From: an uncultured Desulfobacter sp.
Lineage (GTDB): Bacteria > Desulfobacterota > Desulfobacteria > Desulfobacterales > Desulfobacteraceae
Length of the DNA: 64,000 nt
Direction of reading: 5' to 3'
Assembly: GCF_963677125.1 (NCBI RefSeq)
Contig: NZ_OY781882.1
Coordinates: 1,682,501 to 1,746,500 of the forward strand
The translations under genes and the position numbers were made by a program. Below are positions 1 through 8,635 of this stretch, piece after piece. A model generated the notes under the pieces. It had not been told where the DNA came from. It saw only the letters and a list, made by a program, of their open reading frames with translations, and did no database searches. Position 1 is the first letter of the stretch. The number at the start of each line of letters is the position of its first letter.

Positions 1-1024
1 TATGAACCGGTTTCATACCCATGGTGACAAAAAATTCGGTCAAGGAGATGAGCTGGTCCGGATCACCGGCCAGGGCCACTTTTTTACCATACAAATGGGG
101 TTGCATGTCGGAGATGACGTCCAGCAGACGTCCGCGGTCACGGGTGATGGAATCCGGTACACAGACGCCGCCCATTGTACGAAGCGCATCAACGAACCGG
201 TCCGTAGCCAGCAGACCAATGGGCAGGTCCAGTACCTGGCAGGGGACCTTATACTGGGCGTCAAGGGATTTTACCGCATCAGCCGAAGCCCAGGCGCCCA
301 GCCCGATGGAACCAATGCTGTCACCAGCGCTCTTTATATCGCTGATACTTGCTCCGCCCTTTGGAAACATGACAAATTTTCCGGTAAGCGGCCCGTTAAG
401 AATGCCGGAGGTATCCGGAAAAACGATGGAATCAATGCCCAGGGTGGCGGCGATATCTTTTATTTCAGTCATGTCCGCCGGTTCTACATATCCGGGAACA
501 ATATTGACTCTGCCGTTGGATTTGCCTGTCTTTTCAGCAAGCTGGGTTGCCATGGCATTGACCATATTGGAAAAACCCGTAACATGGGAGCCCACATAGC
601 CCGGCGTAGCCGTATGAATAATATATTTGCCTTCGGGGACTGTGCCGTCTTTTTTGGCCTTTTTGACAATTTGGTTCACATCGTCGCCAATGGTTTCCGA
701 CAGACAGGTGGTGTTAATCGCAACCATGTCCGGGTCATAGGTAGTGAATATGGTTAAAAGGCCCTGGATCAAGTTGGCCTGACCGCCAAATACCGATGCC
801 CCTTCAGTAAAGGAGGAGGTGGCCGCCATGACGGGTTCACGGTAATGACGGGACAGGGTAGACCTATGGTAGGCGCAGCAGCCCTGGGACCCATGACTGT
901 GAGGCAGACAGCCATGGACGCCTAAGGCCGCATACATGGCTCCGATGGGCTGGCAGGTCTTGGCCGGATTAACAACCAGGGTCTTTCTTTCTCTAATCTC
1001 TTTGGGTGTATGTCGAAGCAGCAT
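1..1024 (-). CDS. nifK: Nitrogenase MoFe protein beta subunit NifK (3' part cut by window edge)
   Basis: Beta subunit of the molybdenum-iron protein, which with NifD forms the alpha2beta2 N2-reducing component and shares the P-cluster. The start is the ATG at 1024, preceded by AGGAG, 78 bases after the nifD stop. 341 codons are visible and the reading frame is still open at base 1, so the C-terminus lies outside the window. Visible P-cluster cysteine contexts are KTCQPIGA (C24), GSQGCCAY (C49) and NTTCLSETIGDD (C107). The N-terminus is about 45 residues shorter than in Azotobacter NifK, as is usual for clostridial/SRB-type enzymes. It is the last visible gene of nifH-I1-I2-D-K and is probably cotranscribed from the sigma-54 promoter before nifH. 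Confidence 0.95.
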   Translation of the reverse strand, partial: MLLRHTPKEIRERKTLVVNPAKTCQPIGAMYAALGVHGCLPHSHGSQGCCAYHRSTLSRHYREPVMAATSSFTEGASVFGGQANLIQGLLTIFTTYDPDMVAINTTCLSETIGDDVNQIVKKAKKDGTVPEGKYIIHTATPGYVGSHVTGFSNMVNAMATQLAEKTGKSNGRVNIVPGYVEPADMTEIKDIAATLGIDSIVFPDTSGILNGPLTGKFVMFPKGGASISDIKSAGDSIGSIGLGAWASADAVKSLDAQYKVPCQVLDLPIGLLATDRFVDALRTMGGVCVPDSITRDRGRLLDVISDMQPHLYGKKVALAGDPDQLISLTEFFVTMGMKPVH

Positions 1025-1102
1025 AAATTTCTCCTGTTGCTTTTTTATCTATATTTTCAACTATTCATATTAATGGCCATATGCCAAATCAGCCCATGGT
1101 CG

Positions 1103-2734
1103 TTATTCCCCAACGTATTTGGCGGACAACTCGGGAGCTTTTTGCCAGGGTGCTTCCAGGTACTCCCAGACGTTGGCGTTCAGCATGCGGTCGATTTCAT
1201 CACAGAAATTCACAAAACCTTTGAATACCGCATAGGGACCACCCGTATCATAAGAGTGGAGCTGCTTCATGGGAATGCCGTGCTTCTGGACGGTGTATTT
1301 TTCCTTGATACCGGCACAGAAGATATCAGGCTTGTACATTTCGATAATGGTATCTGTCTCATGCTGGGAGATATCGTCTATCATCATGGAGTTCTCGACC
1401 ATGTCGTATTTCATGCCGTCATATTCCTTAAACGGAAAACCCTTTTCTTCCAGGGCCTTCATCTCTTCTTCGGTTTTTCTGGGGTTATACCGGGTCTCGT
1501 CCGGTTCGATTTCCAGCTCCTCAATGTTTCTGGAGTCCGCATCAATTTTAATGGTCGGAATAATGTCACGGCCTTCGTAATCATCCCTGTGGGCAAATTC
1601 GTAGCCTGCGGAAAGCACTTCCATACCCATGGCCCTGAACAGTTCCTGGTAATGGTGGGCCCTGGAACCTCCCACAAACATCATGGCGCTTTTACCCTCG
1701 CACCGGGGTTTCACTTCTTTGATTTTAGCTTCAACCGGCACCATCTCTTCGGCAATCACCTCTTCCACCCGGTCAATGAGTTCTTGATCGCCAAAATAAG
1801 CGGCAATCTTGCGCAGGCTGCGTGCAGTTGACGTCGGCCCTAAGAAACTGACTTTTATCCAGGGGATACCATACTTTAGCTCAAGCATGTCGGCCACATA
1901 GTTGATTGAACGATGACACATGACCGTATTCAGGTCTGCGGTGTGGCAGTTGGCAAACTGGTCATAGGTGGAGTTGCCGGAAAAAGTGGAAATCAGGTCA
2001 ATACCGCATTTATTGAGCAGTTCTTCAATGATAAAGCCGTCTCCGCCGATATTGTATTCGCCCAATAGGTTAATTTTGTACTTGGCGTCCAAGACCGTGT
2101 CATCCAAGCCCACAACATGGGTAAAAATGGCGTTATTGGCAATGTGATGGCCGGCGGACTGGCTCACGCCCTTATATCCTTCACAGGAAAATCCCCAGAT
2201 GTTGATGCCCAACTTTTCTTTCATCTCTTTTGCCACGGCATGGATATCGTCGCCGATCAGACCCACCGGGCAGGTAGAAAAAATTGAGATGGCTTTGGGC
2301 TTAAAAAGGTCGTACGCTTCTTGGAGAGCAGCTTTGAGTTTCTTTTCTCCACCGAAAACAATGTCCTCGTCCTGCATGTCCGTGGAAAAGCAGTATGTCA
2401 TATAATTATCGGAATCGTCTGATGGAGGTCGCGTCTGGTTACGTCGCGTCAGCCATGAATAAAATCCGCAGCCGATGGGGCCGTGGGTTAAATTAATAAT
2501 ATCCCTGGTCGGGCCCATGATAACGCCTTTGCAGCCGGCATAGCAGCATCCCCTCTGGGTGATGATGCCCGGGACGGTCCTGACATTGGCCGCTATCTGA
2601 AGGCTGCCTTTATCTTCGCCAGTCACTGGTGTGAGCTGTTTAGCTCGTTTTCGTGCCACTTTGGGCGGATACTTTGCCAGTATTGTTTTTTTTATCTCTT
2701 CCGCGTTAGCGGTGATGGTTCGTTCACCTGTCAT
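1103..2734 (-). CDS. nifD: Nitrogenase MoFe protein alpha subunit NifD
   Basis: Alpha subunit of Mo-nitrogenase, carrying FeMo-cofactor and half the P-cluster. Ligands can be placed by motif: P-cluster C63 (RGCCYAG), C89 (PIGCGFYS) and C155 (STCPVG); FeMoco C273 (LNTVMCHRS) and H493 (QLHSYD); substrate-site Q192 and H196 (SQSAGHH). At 543 aa it is about 50 residues longer than the Azotobacter protein. The extra segment, about residues 385-460, is an acidic insertion typical of NifD enzymes from Clostridium, methanogens and SRB. It lies 34 bases after nifI2 and 78 before nifK. The GPIGCG and GPTSTARS contexts fit the Mo enzyme and not the V or Fe-only ones; no anfG/vnfG-like small subunit gene lies between nifD and nifK. 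Confidence 0.97.
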   Translation of the reverse strand: MTGERTITANAEEIKKTILAKYPPKVARKRAKQLTPVTGEDKGSLQIAANVRTVPGIITQRGCCYAGCKGVIMGPTRDIINLTHGPIGCGFYSWLTRRNQTRPPSDDSDNYMTYCFSTDMQDEDIVFGGEKKLKAALQEAYDLFKPKAISIFSTCPVGLIGDDIHAVAKEMKEKLGINIWGFSCEGYKGVSQSAGHHIANNAIFTHVVGLDDTVLDAKYKINLLGEYNIGGDGFIIEELLNKCGIDLISTFSGNSTYDQFANCHTADLNTVMCHRSINYVADMLELKYGIPWIKVSFLGPTSTARSLRKIAAYFGDQELIDRVEEVIAEEMVPVEAKIKEVKPRCEGKSAMMFVGGSRAHHYQELFRAMGMEVLSAGYEFAHRDDYEGRDIIPTIKIDADSRNIEELEIEPDETRYNPRKTEEEMKALEEKGFPFKEYDGMKYDMVENSMMIDDISQHETDTIIEMYKPDIFCAGIKEKYTVQKHGIPMKQLHSYDTGGPYAVFKGFVNFCDEIDRMLNANVWEYLEAPWQKAPELSAKYVGE

Positions 2735-2768
2735 ATGTATACCCTATCTTTCCTCTCATGTTGTTAGC

Positions 2769-3149
2769 TTAAAATTCGTCAAGAACGGTATCTCCACGTT
2801 CAGATGTCCTCACAGAGATGGAATCCTCGGTGGGCTTAACCCAGATTTTCCCGTCTCCGGGCTGTCCGGTTTGGTTGGCTTTAATAATGGTATCTATTGT
2901 TTTTTGGACCAATGTGTCCGGAACAACCACAAACAGGGCACGTTTGGGGCGCAGGCGGTCGCCATGACCCAACTGGGCAATGGCCTCTTCATGCCCCTCT
3001 TGTGCCCCTTTGAGCAGTTCCATGTTCACCAGGCCTTTTCCACGCCCCAGACACTCCATAGCGGTCATGGAAGAGATGCCCGCGTCAATCAATGCTTTTT
3101 TGGTCTCATTGATCTTGTTCATGCGGACAACAGCCATAACCTCTTTCAT
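2769..3149 (-). CDS. nifI2: PII-family nitrogen regulator NifI2
   Basis: 126-aa PII-like protein (GlnB superfamily) and the second of the paired NifI regulators. In methanogens NifI1 and NifI2 form a hetero-oligomer that binds the MoFe protein and blocks its reaction with NifH when ammonium is present; 2-oxoglutarate and ATP relieve this. The N-terminus follows the PII pattern (MKEVMAVVRMNKINETKKAL), and the centre carries the NifI2-type T-loop region and a KIWVKPTEDSISVRT core. It overlaps the end of nifI1 by 4 bases (ATGA), so translation is probably coupled. Its position between nifH and nifD is what identifies it as NifI2 rather than GlnB. Confidence 0.93.
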   Translation of the reverse strand: MKEVMAVVRMNKINETKKALIDAGISSMTAMECLGRGKGLVNMELLKGAQEGHEEAIAQLGHGDRLRPKRALFVVVPDTLVQKTIDTIIKANQTGQPGDGKIWVKPTEDSISVRTSERGDTVLDEF

Positions 3150-3499
3150 GATGTCACCTCTTCATCGAGGTCAATGTCTTTTTTGCCGGAACTGATGGTG
3201 TAGGAATCGATGATCGGTGAAATGAAAATCTTGCCGTCGCCAAAGGCACCTTTCTCTCCGGTCTTTGCAGTTTCCAAAATGGTTTTCAGTAGAAAATCAC
3301 GATCTTTTTCATCAATTACCGATATGAGCATCTCCTTGGGGATTTCATCATAGGTGATTTCACCAATTTTGATTCCCCGCTGTTTGCCACGTCCTGCCAC
3401 GCTCATCCGGGTGACAGCCGGATATCCTGCTTCCATGAGTGCGGCCATGACTGCGTTAACCTTTTCAGGGCGAACAATGGATTTAATCATTACTTTCAT
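3146..3499 (-). CDS. nifI1: PII-family nitrogen regulator NifI1
   Basis: 117-aa PII-like protein, partner of NifI2 in post-translational switch-off of nitrogenase. PII signatures are visible: an N-terminal MIKSIVRPEKVNAVMAAL strand-helix, the GRGKQRGIKIG segment before the T-loop, and GAFGDGKIFISPI in the C-terminal half (the B-loop glycine motif). It lacks the GlnB uridylylation-site tyrosine context, as NifI1 proteins do. It sits 32 bases after nifH and overlaps nifI2 by 4 bases. Confidence 0.94.
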   Translation of the reverse strand: MKVMIKSIVRPEKVNAVMAALMEAGYPAVTRMSVAGRGKQRGIKIGEITYDEIPKEMLISVIDEKDRDFLLKTILETAKTGEKGAFGDGKIFISPIIDSYTISSGKKDIDLDEEVTS

Positions 3500-3531
3500 A
3501 TCAGTACTCCTTATGGTTCTGGCGTATAGGT

Positions 3532-4356
3532 TTATGAAGCGATTCCGTATTCAATGAGCATGTTTTCCAGCTCTTCAATTTCAAGGGGGGTGGGGATGAC
3601 GAACATTTCATTTTCATCCATTTTTTTGGACAGCGCCCGGTATTCATCGGCCTGGGGGTGTTCCGGTGCAAAATCAATTACGGTTTTTCTGTTGATCTCA
3701 GCCTGCTGAACCATGTTGTCCCTGGGAACAAAGTGAAGCATCTGGGTGCCCAGTTTTTTAGCCAGCTGTACAATCATTTCCTCTTCGTTGTCGACCTGAC
3801 GGGAATTGCAGATAAGACCGCCGAGACGAACACCGCCGGACTGGGCGAATTTCACGATACCCTTGCAGATGTTGTTGGCTGCATACATGGCCATCATTTC
3901 GCCGGATACGACAATATAGATCTCCTGGGCTTTACCTTCGCGGATGGGCATTGCAAAACCACCGCATACAACGTCGCCCAAAACATCATAAAATACATAA
4001 TCCAGGTTCTGTTCTTCGTCATAGGCACCCAGTTGCTCGAGGAGGTTAATGGAGGTGATGATACCGCGGCCCGCGCAGCCGACACCGGGTTCGGGTCCGC
4101 CGGATTCCGTACACAAAACGCCGCCGTATCCAACTTTTCTAACATCTTCAAGTTCAACATCTTCACCCTCTTCTCTCAGGGTATCCAGAACGGTTTTCTG
4201 GGCCAGGCCGTTCAGCATAAGCCGGGTGGAATCAGACTTGGGGTCGCAGCCCACGATCATAATATTTTTGCCGGCTTCCACCAGCCCTGCAACAGTATTC
4301 TGGGTTGTAGTGGATTTGCCGATGCCGCCTTTTCCGTAGATTGCTACCTTTCTCAT
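3532..4356 (-). CDS. nifH: Nitrogenase iron protein NifH (dinitrogenase reductase)
   Basis: Homodimeric ATP-dependent reductase that passes electrons to the MoFe protein and also serves in cofactor assembly. 274 aa, normal length. It has the P-loop YGKGGIGKST (residues 7-16), the two cysteines holding the intersubunit 4Fe-4S cluster (C94 in GVGCAGRG, C131 in DVVCGGFA), and R97, the residue ADP-ribosylated by DraT in some bacteria. No draT/draG gene is visible here, and control more likely runs through NifI1/NifI2. It is the first gene of the operon. The 5' leader starts at a sigma-54 promoter about 75 bases upstream; an AGGAG-type ribosome site precedes the ATG. Confidence 0.98.
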   Translation of the reverse strand: MRKVAIYGKGGIGKSTTTQNTVAGLVEAGKNIMIVGCDPKSDSTRLMLNGLAQKTVLDTLREEGEDVELEDVRKVGYGGVLCTESGGPEPGVGCAGRGIITSINLLEQLGAYDEEQNLDYVFYDVLGDVVCGGFAMPIREGKAQEIYIVVSGEMMAMYAANNICKGIVKFAQSGGVRLGGLICNSRQVDNEEEMIVQLAKKLGTQMLHFVPRDNMVQQAEINRKTVIDFAPEHPQADEYRALSKKMDENEMFVIPTPLEIEELENMLIEYGIAS

Positions 4357-4430
4357 TATTTCTTCACTCCTTTAGTTAAATTTATTCGCCGCAACAGACA
4401 AAGGCTTGCCTGCCGTCGTAATGCTTATAT

Positions 4431-4446
4431 TGCAACGGGTGTTCCA
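4431..4446 (-). promoter_or_regulatory. Sigma-54 (RpoN) promoter of the nif operon
   Basis: Read on the minus strand the site is TGGAACACCCGTTGCA. It matches the sigma-54 consensus TGGCACRNNNNTTGCW at every defined position except one (A for C in the -24 box), with exact -24/-12 spacing. Transcription would start near base 4420, giving a leader of roughly 65 bases before nifH. I searched the AT-rich DNA upstream for a NifA-type TGT-N10-ACA site and did not find a convincing one, so the cognate enhancer-binding protein is unknown. Confidence 0.85.
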
Positions 4447-5097
4447 AGCACCTTTCGGATTGACGACAAAAAAATCTAACTGGTTTGAATTACGAATTGA
4501 TTTAAATAAAAAAACTTTTTTATTTATGACAACACAAATAAAAAGAAATACATAAATTACAAAATTGAGATATAATACAATGCAAATATGTAATTTATTT
4601 CAAATATATTAATTATTATTCAGTAATTAATCAATTAATGATAAACTAAGTGCCTTCAAAAACTTACAATAAAAATGAAAAATATCTGCCAAATAAGCAC
4701 ATCCTAGCTAAGGATAAGAATACAAACTATCGAATTTAAATAAAATTTGCTCGTTTTTACTAAACAAATGATGGACTGACCCACAATTTTAGACAGATTC
4801 TGGGTTCAATGCATTTGAATATCGTTTAAAGCAGTAGGCGATGAATACCTTCACGATGGCTCAGTAACGGCTATAAAATTATTGCACAAATGTATTTAAT
4901 GAGTCAAAACGAACTAATTCCGCATAATTCACTCAAATAAATAGCGTACGACTCAGTCTCGATGGCCTTAATATAGATACACATGAAAAAAAGTTTTCAC
5001 TTGCTGCGTTATAACCTCTTACCACACACCATAACGCAGTAGACGAAAATTTTCACTTAGGCATTGCGCAGAAATAAATTATGCAGATTGTGCCGAA

Positions 5098-5175
5098 TTT
5101 TTATTCGTATTTAAGGCGGGGCAATGCGCGCATAACGAGTGTAAGTGTTGCCCCAACGAAAAATACGGATAAAAA
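5098..5175. repeat. Long imperfect inverted repeat
   Basis: The left arm 5098-5124 (starts TTTTTATTCGTATTT, ends GGGGCAA) mirrors the right arm 5148-5175 (starts TTGCCCC, ends AATACGGATAAAAA). The outer 15 bases differ at one place and the inner 7 match exactly; about five bases between them do not pair. The loop (5125-5147) contains GCGCGCATAACGAG. It directly precedes dispersed-repeat copy 1. It could be a folded RNA or terminator for the minus-strand plsC operon or the remnant of a small palindromic element; nothing in it codes for a recognised protein. Confidence 0.6.
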
Positions 5176-5188
5176 GGCAAGCAAAAGG

Positions 5189-5271
5189 AAGTCTGTGTCA
5201 CCTGTACAGATCTTTCATATTCGTTGTGGGCTAAACCACGGTGAAAAACCAGGTCAGCCCGTGGCTGTTAT
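5189..5271 (+). repeat. Dispersed palindromic repeat, copy 1
   Basis: Shares with the better copies (35587, 43331) the blocks AAGTCTG, CAGATCTTTCA, GTTGTGGGCT, AGGTC.GCCC and TGGC.GTTAT in the same order and spacing. The core folds as a hairpin around GTGGGCT...CAGGTCAGCCC. The GTTAT end lies 4 bases from the stop codon of plsC, like most other copies, which also end against a stop codon. Confidence 0.7.
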
Positions 5272-5275
5272 ACAA

Positions 5276-6037
5276 TCAAACTGATTCCAGGGATTTTTCA
5301 ACATGTCCACAAATATACGTCCTTGTCATATCGGCAATCTTTTCAGGGGGCATATCCTTGAACCGGGAAAAAGGAATGGTATCCAGGACCTTGACCGTCA
5401 TTTTTGTGTGCCCCTGAAAGGACAGTGAATGTTTAGGCAAAGCCTTAGTGGTGTTGCTGATGGCTATGGGCTGAATGTCAACACCTGTATTTTTTGCCAG
5501 AATAAATGCCCCAGGTTTAAATCGGCCTATATGTCCATCTTTGGACCTGGTGCCTTCGGGGAAGAAAAAAATGGAGATATTTTGCCGCAAAAGCTTCTCA
5601 CACTCGGCCATCATCGCTTTAATGCTCTCCTTATCCCCGCGCTTAAGTTTAATATCCCCATTGTTCAGTGCCATATTCCAACCAACGAACGGCAGTTTAA
5701 ATACTGAAGCTTTAGACACCCACCGGTAGGGAAACAGCAGTTGATAAAGAACAAGTATATCCAGCTGGCTTTGATGATTGGACACAAACACATAGTTTTT
5801 GCGGATATCAAGCTTTTCCCGATTTAAAATTTTTACGGACCATGGCGGCATAACCCAAATATAAACCGAAGCCCAGAACGCGCTGAAAATGTTTGACACA
5901 ATCCTTCGCGAATCAAAAGGTGCTGTGCATATCCGCAAAACACAAGCCATACAGAAAAAAAAGACGGAGGAAATACCAATAAATGCAATAAATAGGATTG
6001 AAAAAACCTTATTTAATACCGTCTTGCTATAACTCAT
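5276..6037 (-). CDS. plsC: 1-acyl-sn-glycerol-3-phosphate acyltransferase (PlsC family)
   Basis: Membrane-associated acyltransferase that adds the second acyl chain to lysophosphatidic acid in phospholipid synthesis. 253 aa. A hydrophobic N-terminal segment (about residues 10-35) is followed by the catalytic H-X4-D motif in NHQSQLD (about 87-93) and the glycerolphosphate-binding FPEGTRS motif (about 158-164). It overlaps the upstream map gene by 11 bases on the same strand, so the two are probably cotranscribed. Family assignment is firm; acyl-donor specificity cannot be read. Confidence 0.9.
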   Translation of the reverse strand: MSYSKTVLNKVFSILFIAFIGISSVFFFCMACVLRICTAPFDSRRIVSNIFSAFWASVYIWVMPPWSVKILNREKLDIRKNYVFVSNHQSQLDILVLYQLLFPYRWVSKASVFKLPFVGWNMALNNGDIKLKRGDKESIKAMMAECEKLLRQNISIFFFPEGTRSKDGHIGRFKPGAFILAKNTGVDIQPIAISNTTKALPKHSLSFQGHTKMTVKVLDTIPFSRFKDMPPEKIADMTRTYICGHVEKSLESV

Positions 6038-6908
6038 ATGGGGTCAAGCTCTCATACCCGTCATCTGTTACAAGGATGGTCTGTTCAAACTGGGCGGACA
6101 AGGATCCATCATTGGTCACCGCTGTCCATCGATCCTCAAGCACATGCAGCTCTTTTTTGCCTAAATTGACCATGGGTTCTATGGTAAATACCATACCCGG
6201 CACAAGCGTCACACCGGTGCCGCGCCGCCCAAAATGAAGGACCTGGGGCTGTTCATGGAAATCAATTCCCACACCATGACCCACGAATTCCCTGACAACA
6301 GAACACCTCTGACCTTCGGCATATTTTTGAATGGCATGACCAATATCCCCCAAGGTGGCCCCGGGCTTGACCTGCTCTATACCCAGCCGCAGGCTTTCGG
6401 CAGCCACAGACACAATTTTCTGGGCATCGCGCCCAGGCGTACCCACAAAAAAAGTTTTATTGGCATCGGCATAGTAACCGCCCAAAATCGGTGTTATATC
6501 AACATTGACAATATCTCCGTCTTCAAGCACCCGTTCACCGGGTATGCCGTGGCAGATCACATCATTAATGGAAACGCAGACACTTTTGGGAAACCCCCTG
6601 TAGTTGAGCGGTGCGGGCACAGCGCCGGCTTTTATAGTCTCTTCATGTACATAGGTGTTGATCTCATCGGTTTTTAAACCAGGCCGAATCATCTTTTCAA
6701 CCCCGTCCATAATAGATAAAAGCAGTTCACCGCATTTTCGAATACCATCAATCTGCTCGGGTGTTTTCAGGATAATGTCATATTTATTTTTATATTTATC
6801 CTTCAAAGAAATTTGCATTTTTTTGTTCCTGCAGCAATTTTTAAATTTTTTCCCGCTGCCGCATGGGCACAGTTCATTGGGTCGAATGGTCGTTGATTTA
6901 ATTTTCAT
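6027..6908 (-). CDS. map: Type I methionine aminopeptidase with N-terminal SEC-C zinc motif
   Basis: Removes the initiator methionine from nascent proteins. 293 aa: an N-terminal SEC-C-type zinc motif (NELCPCGSGKKFKNCC, about residues 11-26) is joined to a complete pita-bread metallopeptidase domain. Metal-site contexts are visible: VNVDITPILGGYYAD (first Asp), DANKTF (second Asp), GHGVGIDFHEQP (His) and FTIEPM (Glu), plus a late Glu near FEQTILV. SEC-C extensions are known in some bacterial MAPs and are thought to help ribosome docking. It lies 6 bases after miaB and overlaps plsC. Confidence 0.94.
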   Translation of the reverse strand: MKIKSTTIRPNELCPCGSGKKFKNCCRNKKMQISLKDKYKNKYDIILKTPEQIDGIRKCGELLLSIMDGVEKMIRPGLKTDEINTYVHEETIKAGAVPAPLNYRGFPKSVCVSINDVICHGIPGERVLEDGDIVNVDITPILGGYYADANKTFFVGTPGRDAQKIVSVAAESLRLGIEQVKPGATLGDIGHAIQKYAEGQRCSVVREFVGHGVGIDFHEQPQVLHFGRRGTGVTLVPGMVFTIEPMVNLGKKELHVLEDRWTAVTNDGSLSAQFEQTILVTDDGYESLTPYEL

Positions 6909-6914
6909 AACATC

Positions 6915-8291
6915 TTAATCGCTTTCGCAGACCTCTCCCCAAAGGGAATGGGGGTATGCGTTTATAATTTCAAGTGTAACCAGATCCCCGATATCGGCCT
7001 GATCCGTTGCAAAATGAACAATCTTATTTGCATCGCTTCTGCCGAACATCTGTCTGGTATTTTTATTCTTTTTTACAAAGCCGTCCCGGGGTTTTGGACT
7101 GTCACCTTCGACCAGCACCGTTACTTTTTGCCCCACCAAGGCTTTGTTTTTCTTTTCAGTAATCTTTTCCTGGAAATCCAGCAGCTCATTGAGCCGATCG
7201 CGTTTGGTCTGTTCATCCAACTGATCTGAAAATTTGGCTGCCGGTGTAAATGATCTTGCTGAATAGGCAAATGCAAAGACCGCATCAAATTCTACAGTTT
7301 CAAGCAAATCCATGGTCTGCTGAAAATCTGCTTGCGTTTCTCCGGGAAACCCGACAATAATATCGGTGGACAGGGCAATATCCGGGCAAGCCTGCCTTAA
7401 CGCTGAAATTCTTTTAAAATAGGTATCACGGTCATATTTACGGTTCATCCGTTTTAATACGTCGTTGGAACCGGACTGAACCGGCAGATGAAGATGGTTG
7501 CAGACCTTTTCAATATCTTTCATGGCCTGGATCAGATCTTTTGATAAATCCTTAGGATGGGAGGTGGCAAACCGGATACGTTCAATCCCGTCCACCCTGC
7601 TGACCAGATGAAGCAAATCAGCAAAGCTGACCTGCCCATTATTACCGGCATAGGAATTAACATTCTGGCCCAGCAACGTGATTTCCCGCACCCCGGAAGC
7701 GACCAACACTTTAATCTCTTCTACAATGGCCAATGGATCCCGGCTCTTTTCCTTTCCCCGGACATAGGGTACCACACAATAGGTACAAAAATTTTCACAC
7801 CCCTGCATGATCGTCACAAAGCGTGACACCTGAATTTTTCCGGGATATAAATTTACGGGGGCTTGTGTGAAAGCGCCTTCAAAAATGTTTTCGCTGGGGT
7901 CGATATCCACAATGCGGGTTTGCCCTGCAGCCAGTGCCTTAAGATGGGTTTCAAAGCGGCCAAAGGCCTGGGTGCCTAAAACCAGATCAAGGTGCGGCAG
8001 GCGCACGAACGCTTTTTCCTTTTCTTTTTGGGCCACACAGCCGGCCATAATAGTCAGCGGCCCTTTTTTCTTGATCCTTGTGCCTGCAAAACGACCCAAA
8101 AAACTATAGGCCTTTTCCTGGGCTTTATGGCGGATGGCACAGGTGTTACACAGAACCAGATCTGCCAGATCCGGATCATGGGTTTGTTCATACCCGGCAT
8201 TTTGCAAAAGGCCCGCCAGAATCTGGGAATCATACACGTTCATCTGGCACCCAATGGTGTTTACATAGGCTTTTGGCTTATTTGGGCTCAA
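6915..8291 (-). CDS. miaB: tRNA-2-methylthio-N6-dimethylallyladenosine synthase MiaB
   Basis: Radical-SAM methylthiotransferase that converts i6A37 to ms2i6A37 in tRNAs reading UNN codons. 458 aa with the full architecture: an N-terminal UPF0004 domain with the cysteines of the auxiliary cluster (TIGCQMNVYDS, CNTCAIR, AGCVAQKEK), a radical-SAM CxxxCxxC in GCENFCTYCVVPYVRG (about residues 160-175), and a C-terminal TRAM domain. It overlaps the small upstream gene by 14 bases and precedes map by 6, so the three are one transcription unit. Confidence 0.95.
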   Translation of the reverse strand: MSPNKPKAYVNTIGCQMNVYDSQILAGLLQNAGYEQTHDPDLADLVLCNTCAIRHKAQEKAYSFLGRFAGTRIKKKGPLTIMAGCVAQKEKEKAFVRLPHLDLVLGTQAFGRFETHLKALAAGQTRIVDIDPSENIFEGAFTQAPVNLYPGKIQVSRFVTIMQGCENFCTYCVVPYVRGKEKSRDPLAIVEEIKVLVASGVREITLLGQNVNSYAGNNGQVSFADLLHLVSRVDGIERIRFATSHPKDLSKDLIQAMKDIEKVCNHLHLPVQSGSNDVLKRMNRKYDRDTYFKRISALRQACPDIALSTDIIVGFPGETQADFQQTMDLLETVEFDAVFAFAYSARSFTPAAKFSDQLDEQTKRDRLNELLDFQEKITEKKNKALVGQKVTVLVEGDSPKPRDGFVKKNKNTRQMFGRSDANKIVHFATDQADIGDLVTLEIINAYPHSLWGEVCESD

Positions 8292-8487
8292 AATAAAAAT
8301 CCTTTTTCAACGCTTGCGTGACCATATTCACCTCGTCCTGCCGGTCAGGGGGCATGGCAAGCCGGATATGGCCGGTTCCGGGCTCCAATGTTGTGACAAC
8401 GGCTAAACCTTCATAGGCTTCAAAAATAAATCGGATAAATCCGATTTTTACCTTATCCACCATATATTCTTTTACAACAGATTGCAT
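8278..8487 (-). CDS. Small conserved protein, DUF4911-like
   Basis: 69-aa protein recognised by its pattern (IGFIRFIFEAYEGLAVVTTL, then LAMPPDRQDEV) as the DUF4911 type found in Desulfobacterota, usually next to MiaB. No catalytic residues or cysteines stand out; the fold looks like a small alpha/beta unit. It overlaps the miaB start by 14 bases, suggesting translational coupling and possibly a role linked to tRNA modification, but that is inference from position only. First gene of the minus-strand unit leading to plsC. Confidence 0.7.
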   Translation of the reverse strand: MQSVVKEYMVDKVKIGFIRFIFEAYEGLAVVTTLEPGTGHIRLAMPPDRQDEVNMVTQALKKDFYFEPK

Positions 8488-8635
8488 AATATTCTATAAT
8501 TCATCCTTTATGAACCGCTTACTATACCACCAACAAAGTCCGTTGCTCAAGAGTTTTGCCGGAACAAAATTGTCAGCCCCATAAGGTTAACAGATTGACA
8601 CGTCGCCATCCAAGAAGGTATAAATCCGGCATTCC

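Larger units (their letters stand above)
4447..5275. other. Gene-free AT-rich intergenic region with palindromes
   Basis: About 0.8 kb between the nif promoter and the end of plsC with no convincing gene. The left two thirds are very AT-rich. From about 4990 the composition changes and several symmetrical sequences follow: CTGCGTTAT (about 5002) mirrored by ATAACGCAG (about 5031), a TTTTCACTT direct repeat, then a long imperfect inverted repeat and one copy of the dispersed repeat, both listed separately. A 67-codon open frame on the plus strand runs through these palindromes and is judged not to be a gene. Confidence 0.7.

Noticed and set aside
1010..1831. Long open frames antisense to nifD, mfd, hdrA and other genes
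   Set aside because: They mirror the codon bias of the real genes and have no own start signals or conserved motifs.
1103..2734. Apparent loss of the FeMo-cofactor histidine in NifD (GGPYAVF instead of GPYHGF)
   Set aside because: That His corresponds to Azotobacter His451; the actual ligand His442 is present in QLHSYD (H493).
4981..5180. Possible integron attC sites
   Set aside because: The GTTAT/ATAAC symmetry suggested it, but the core site GTTRRRY and the R-box order are missing, and no integrase is present.
5081..5284. 67-codon open frame on the plus strand
   Set aside because: It runs through the palindrome block and dispersed repeat copy 1, has no ribosome site and no protein-like composition.
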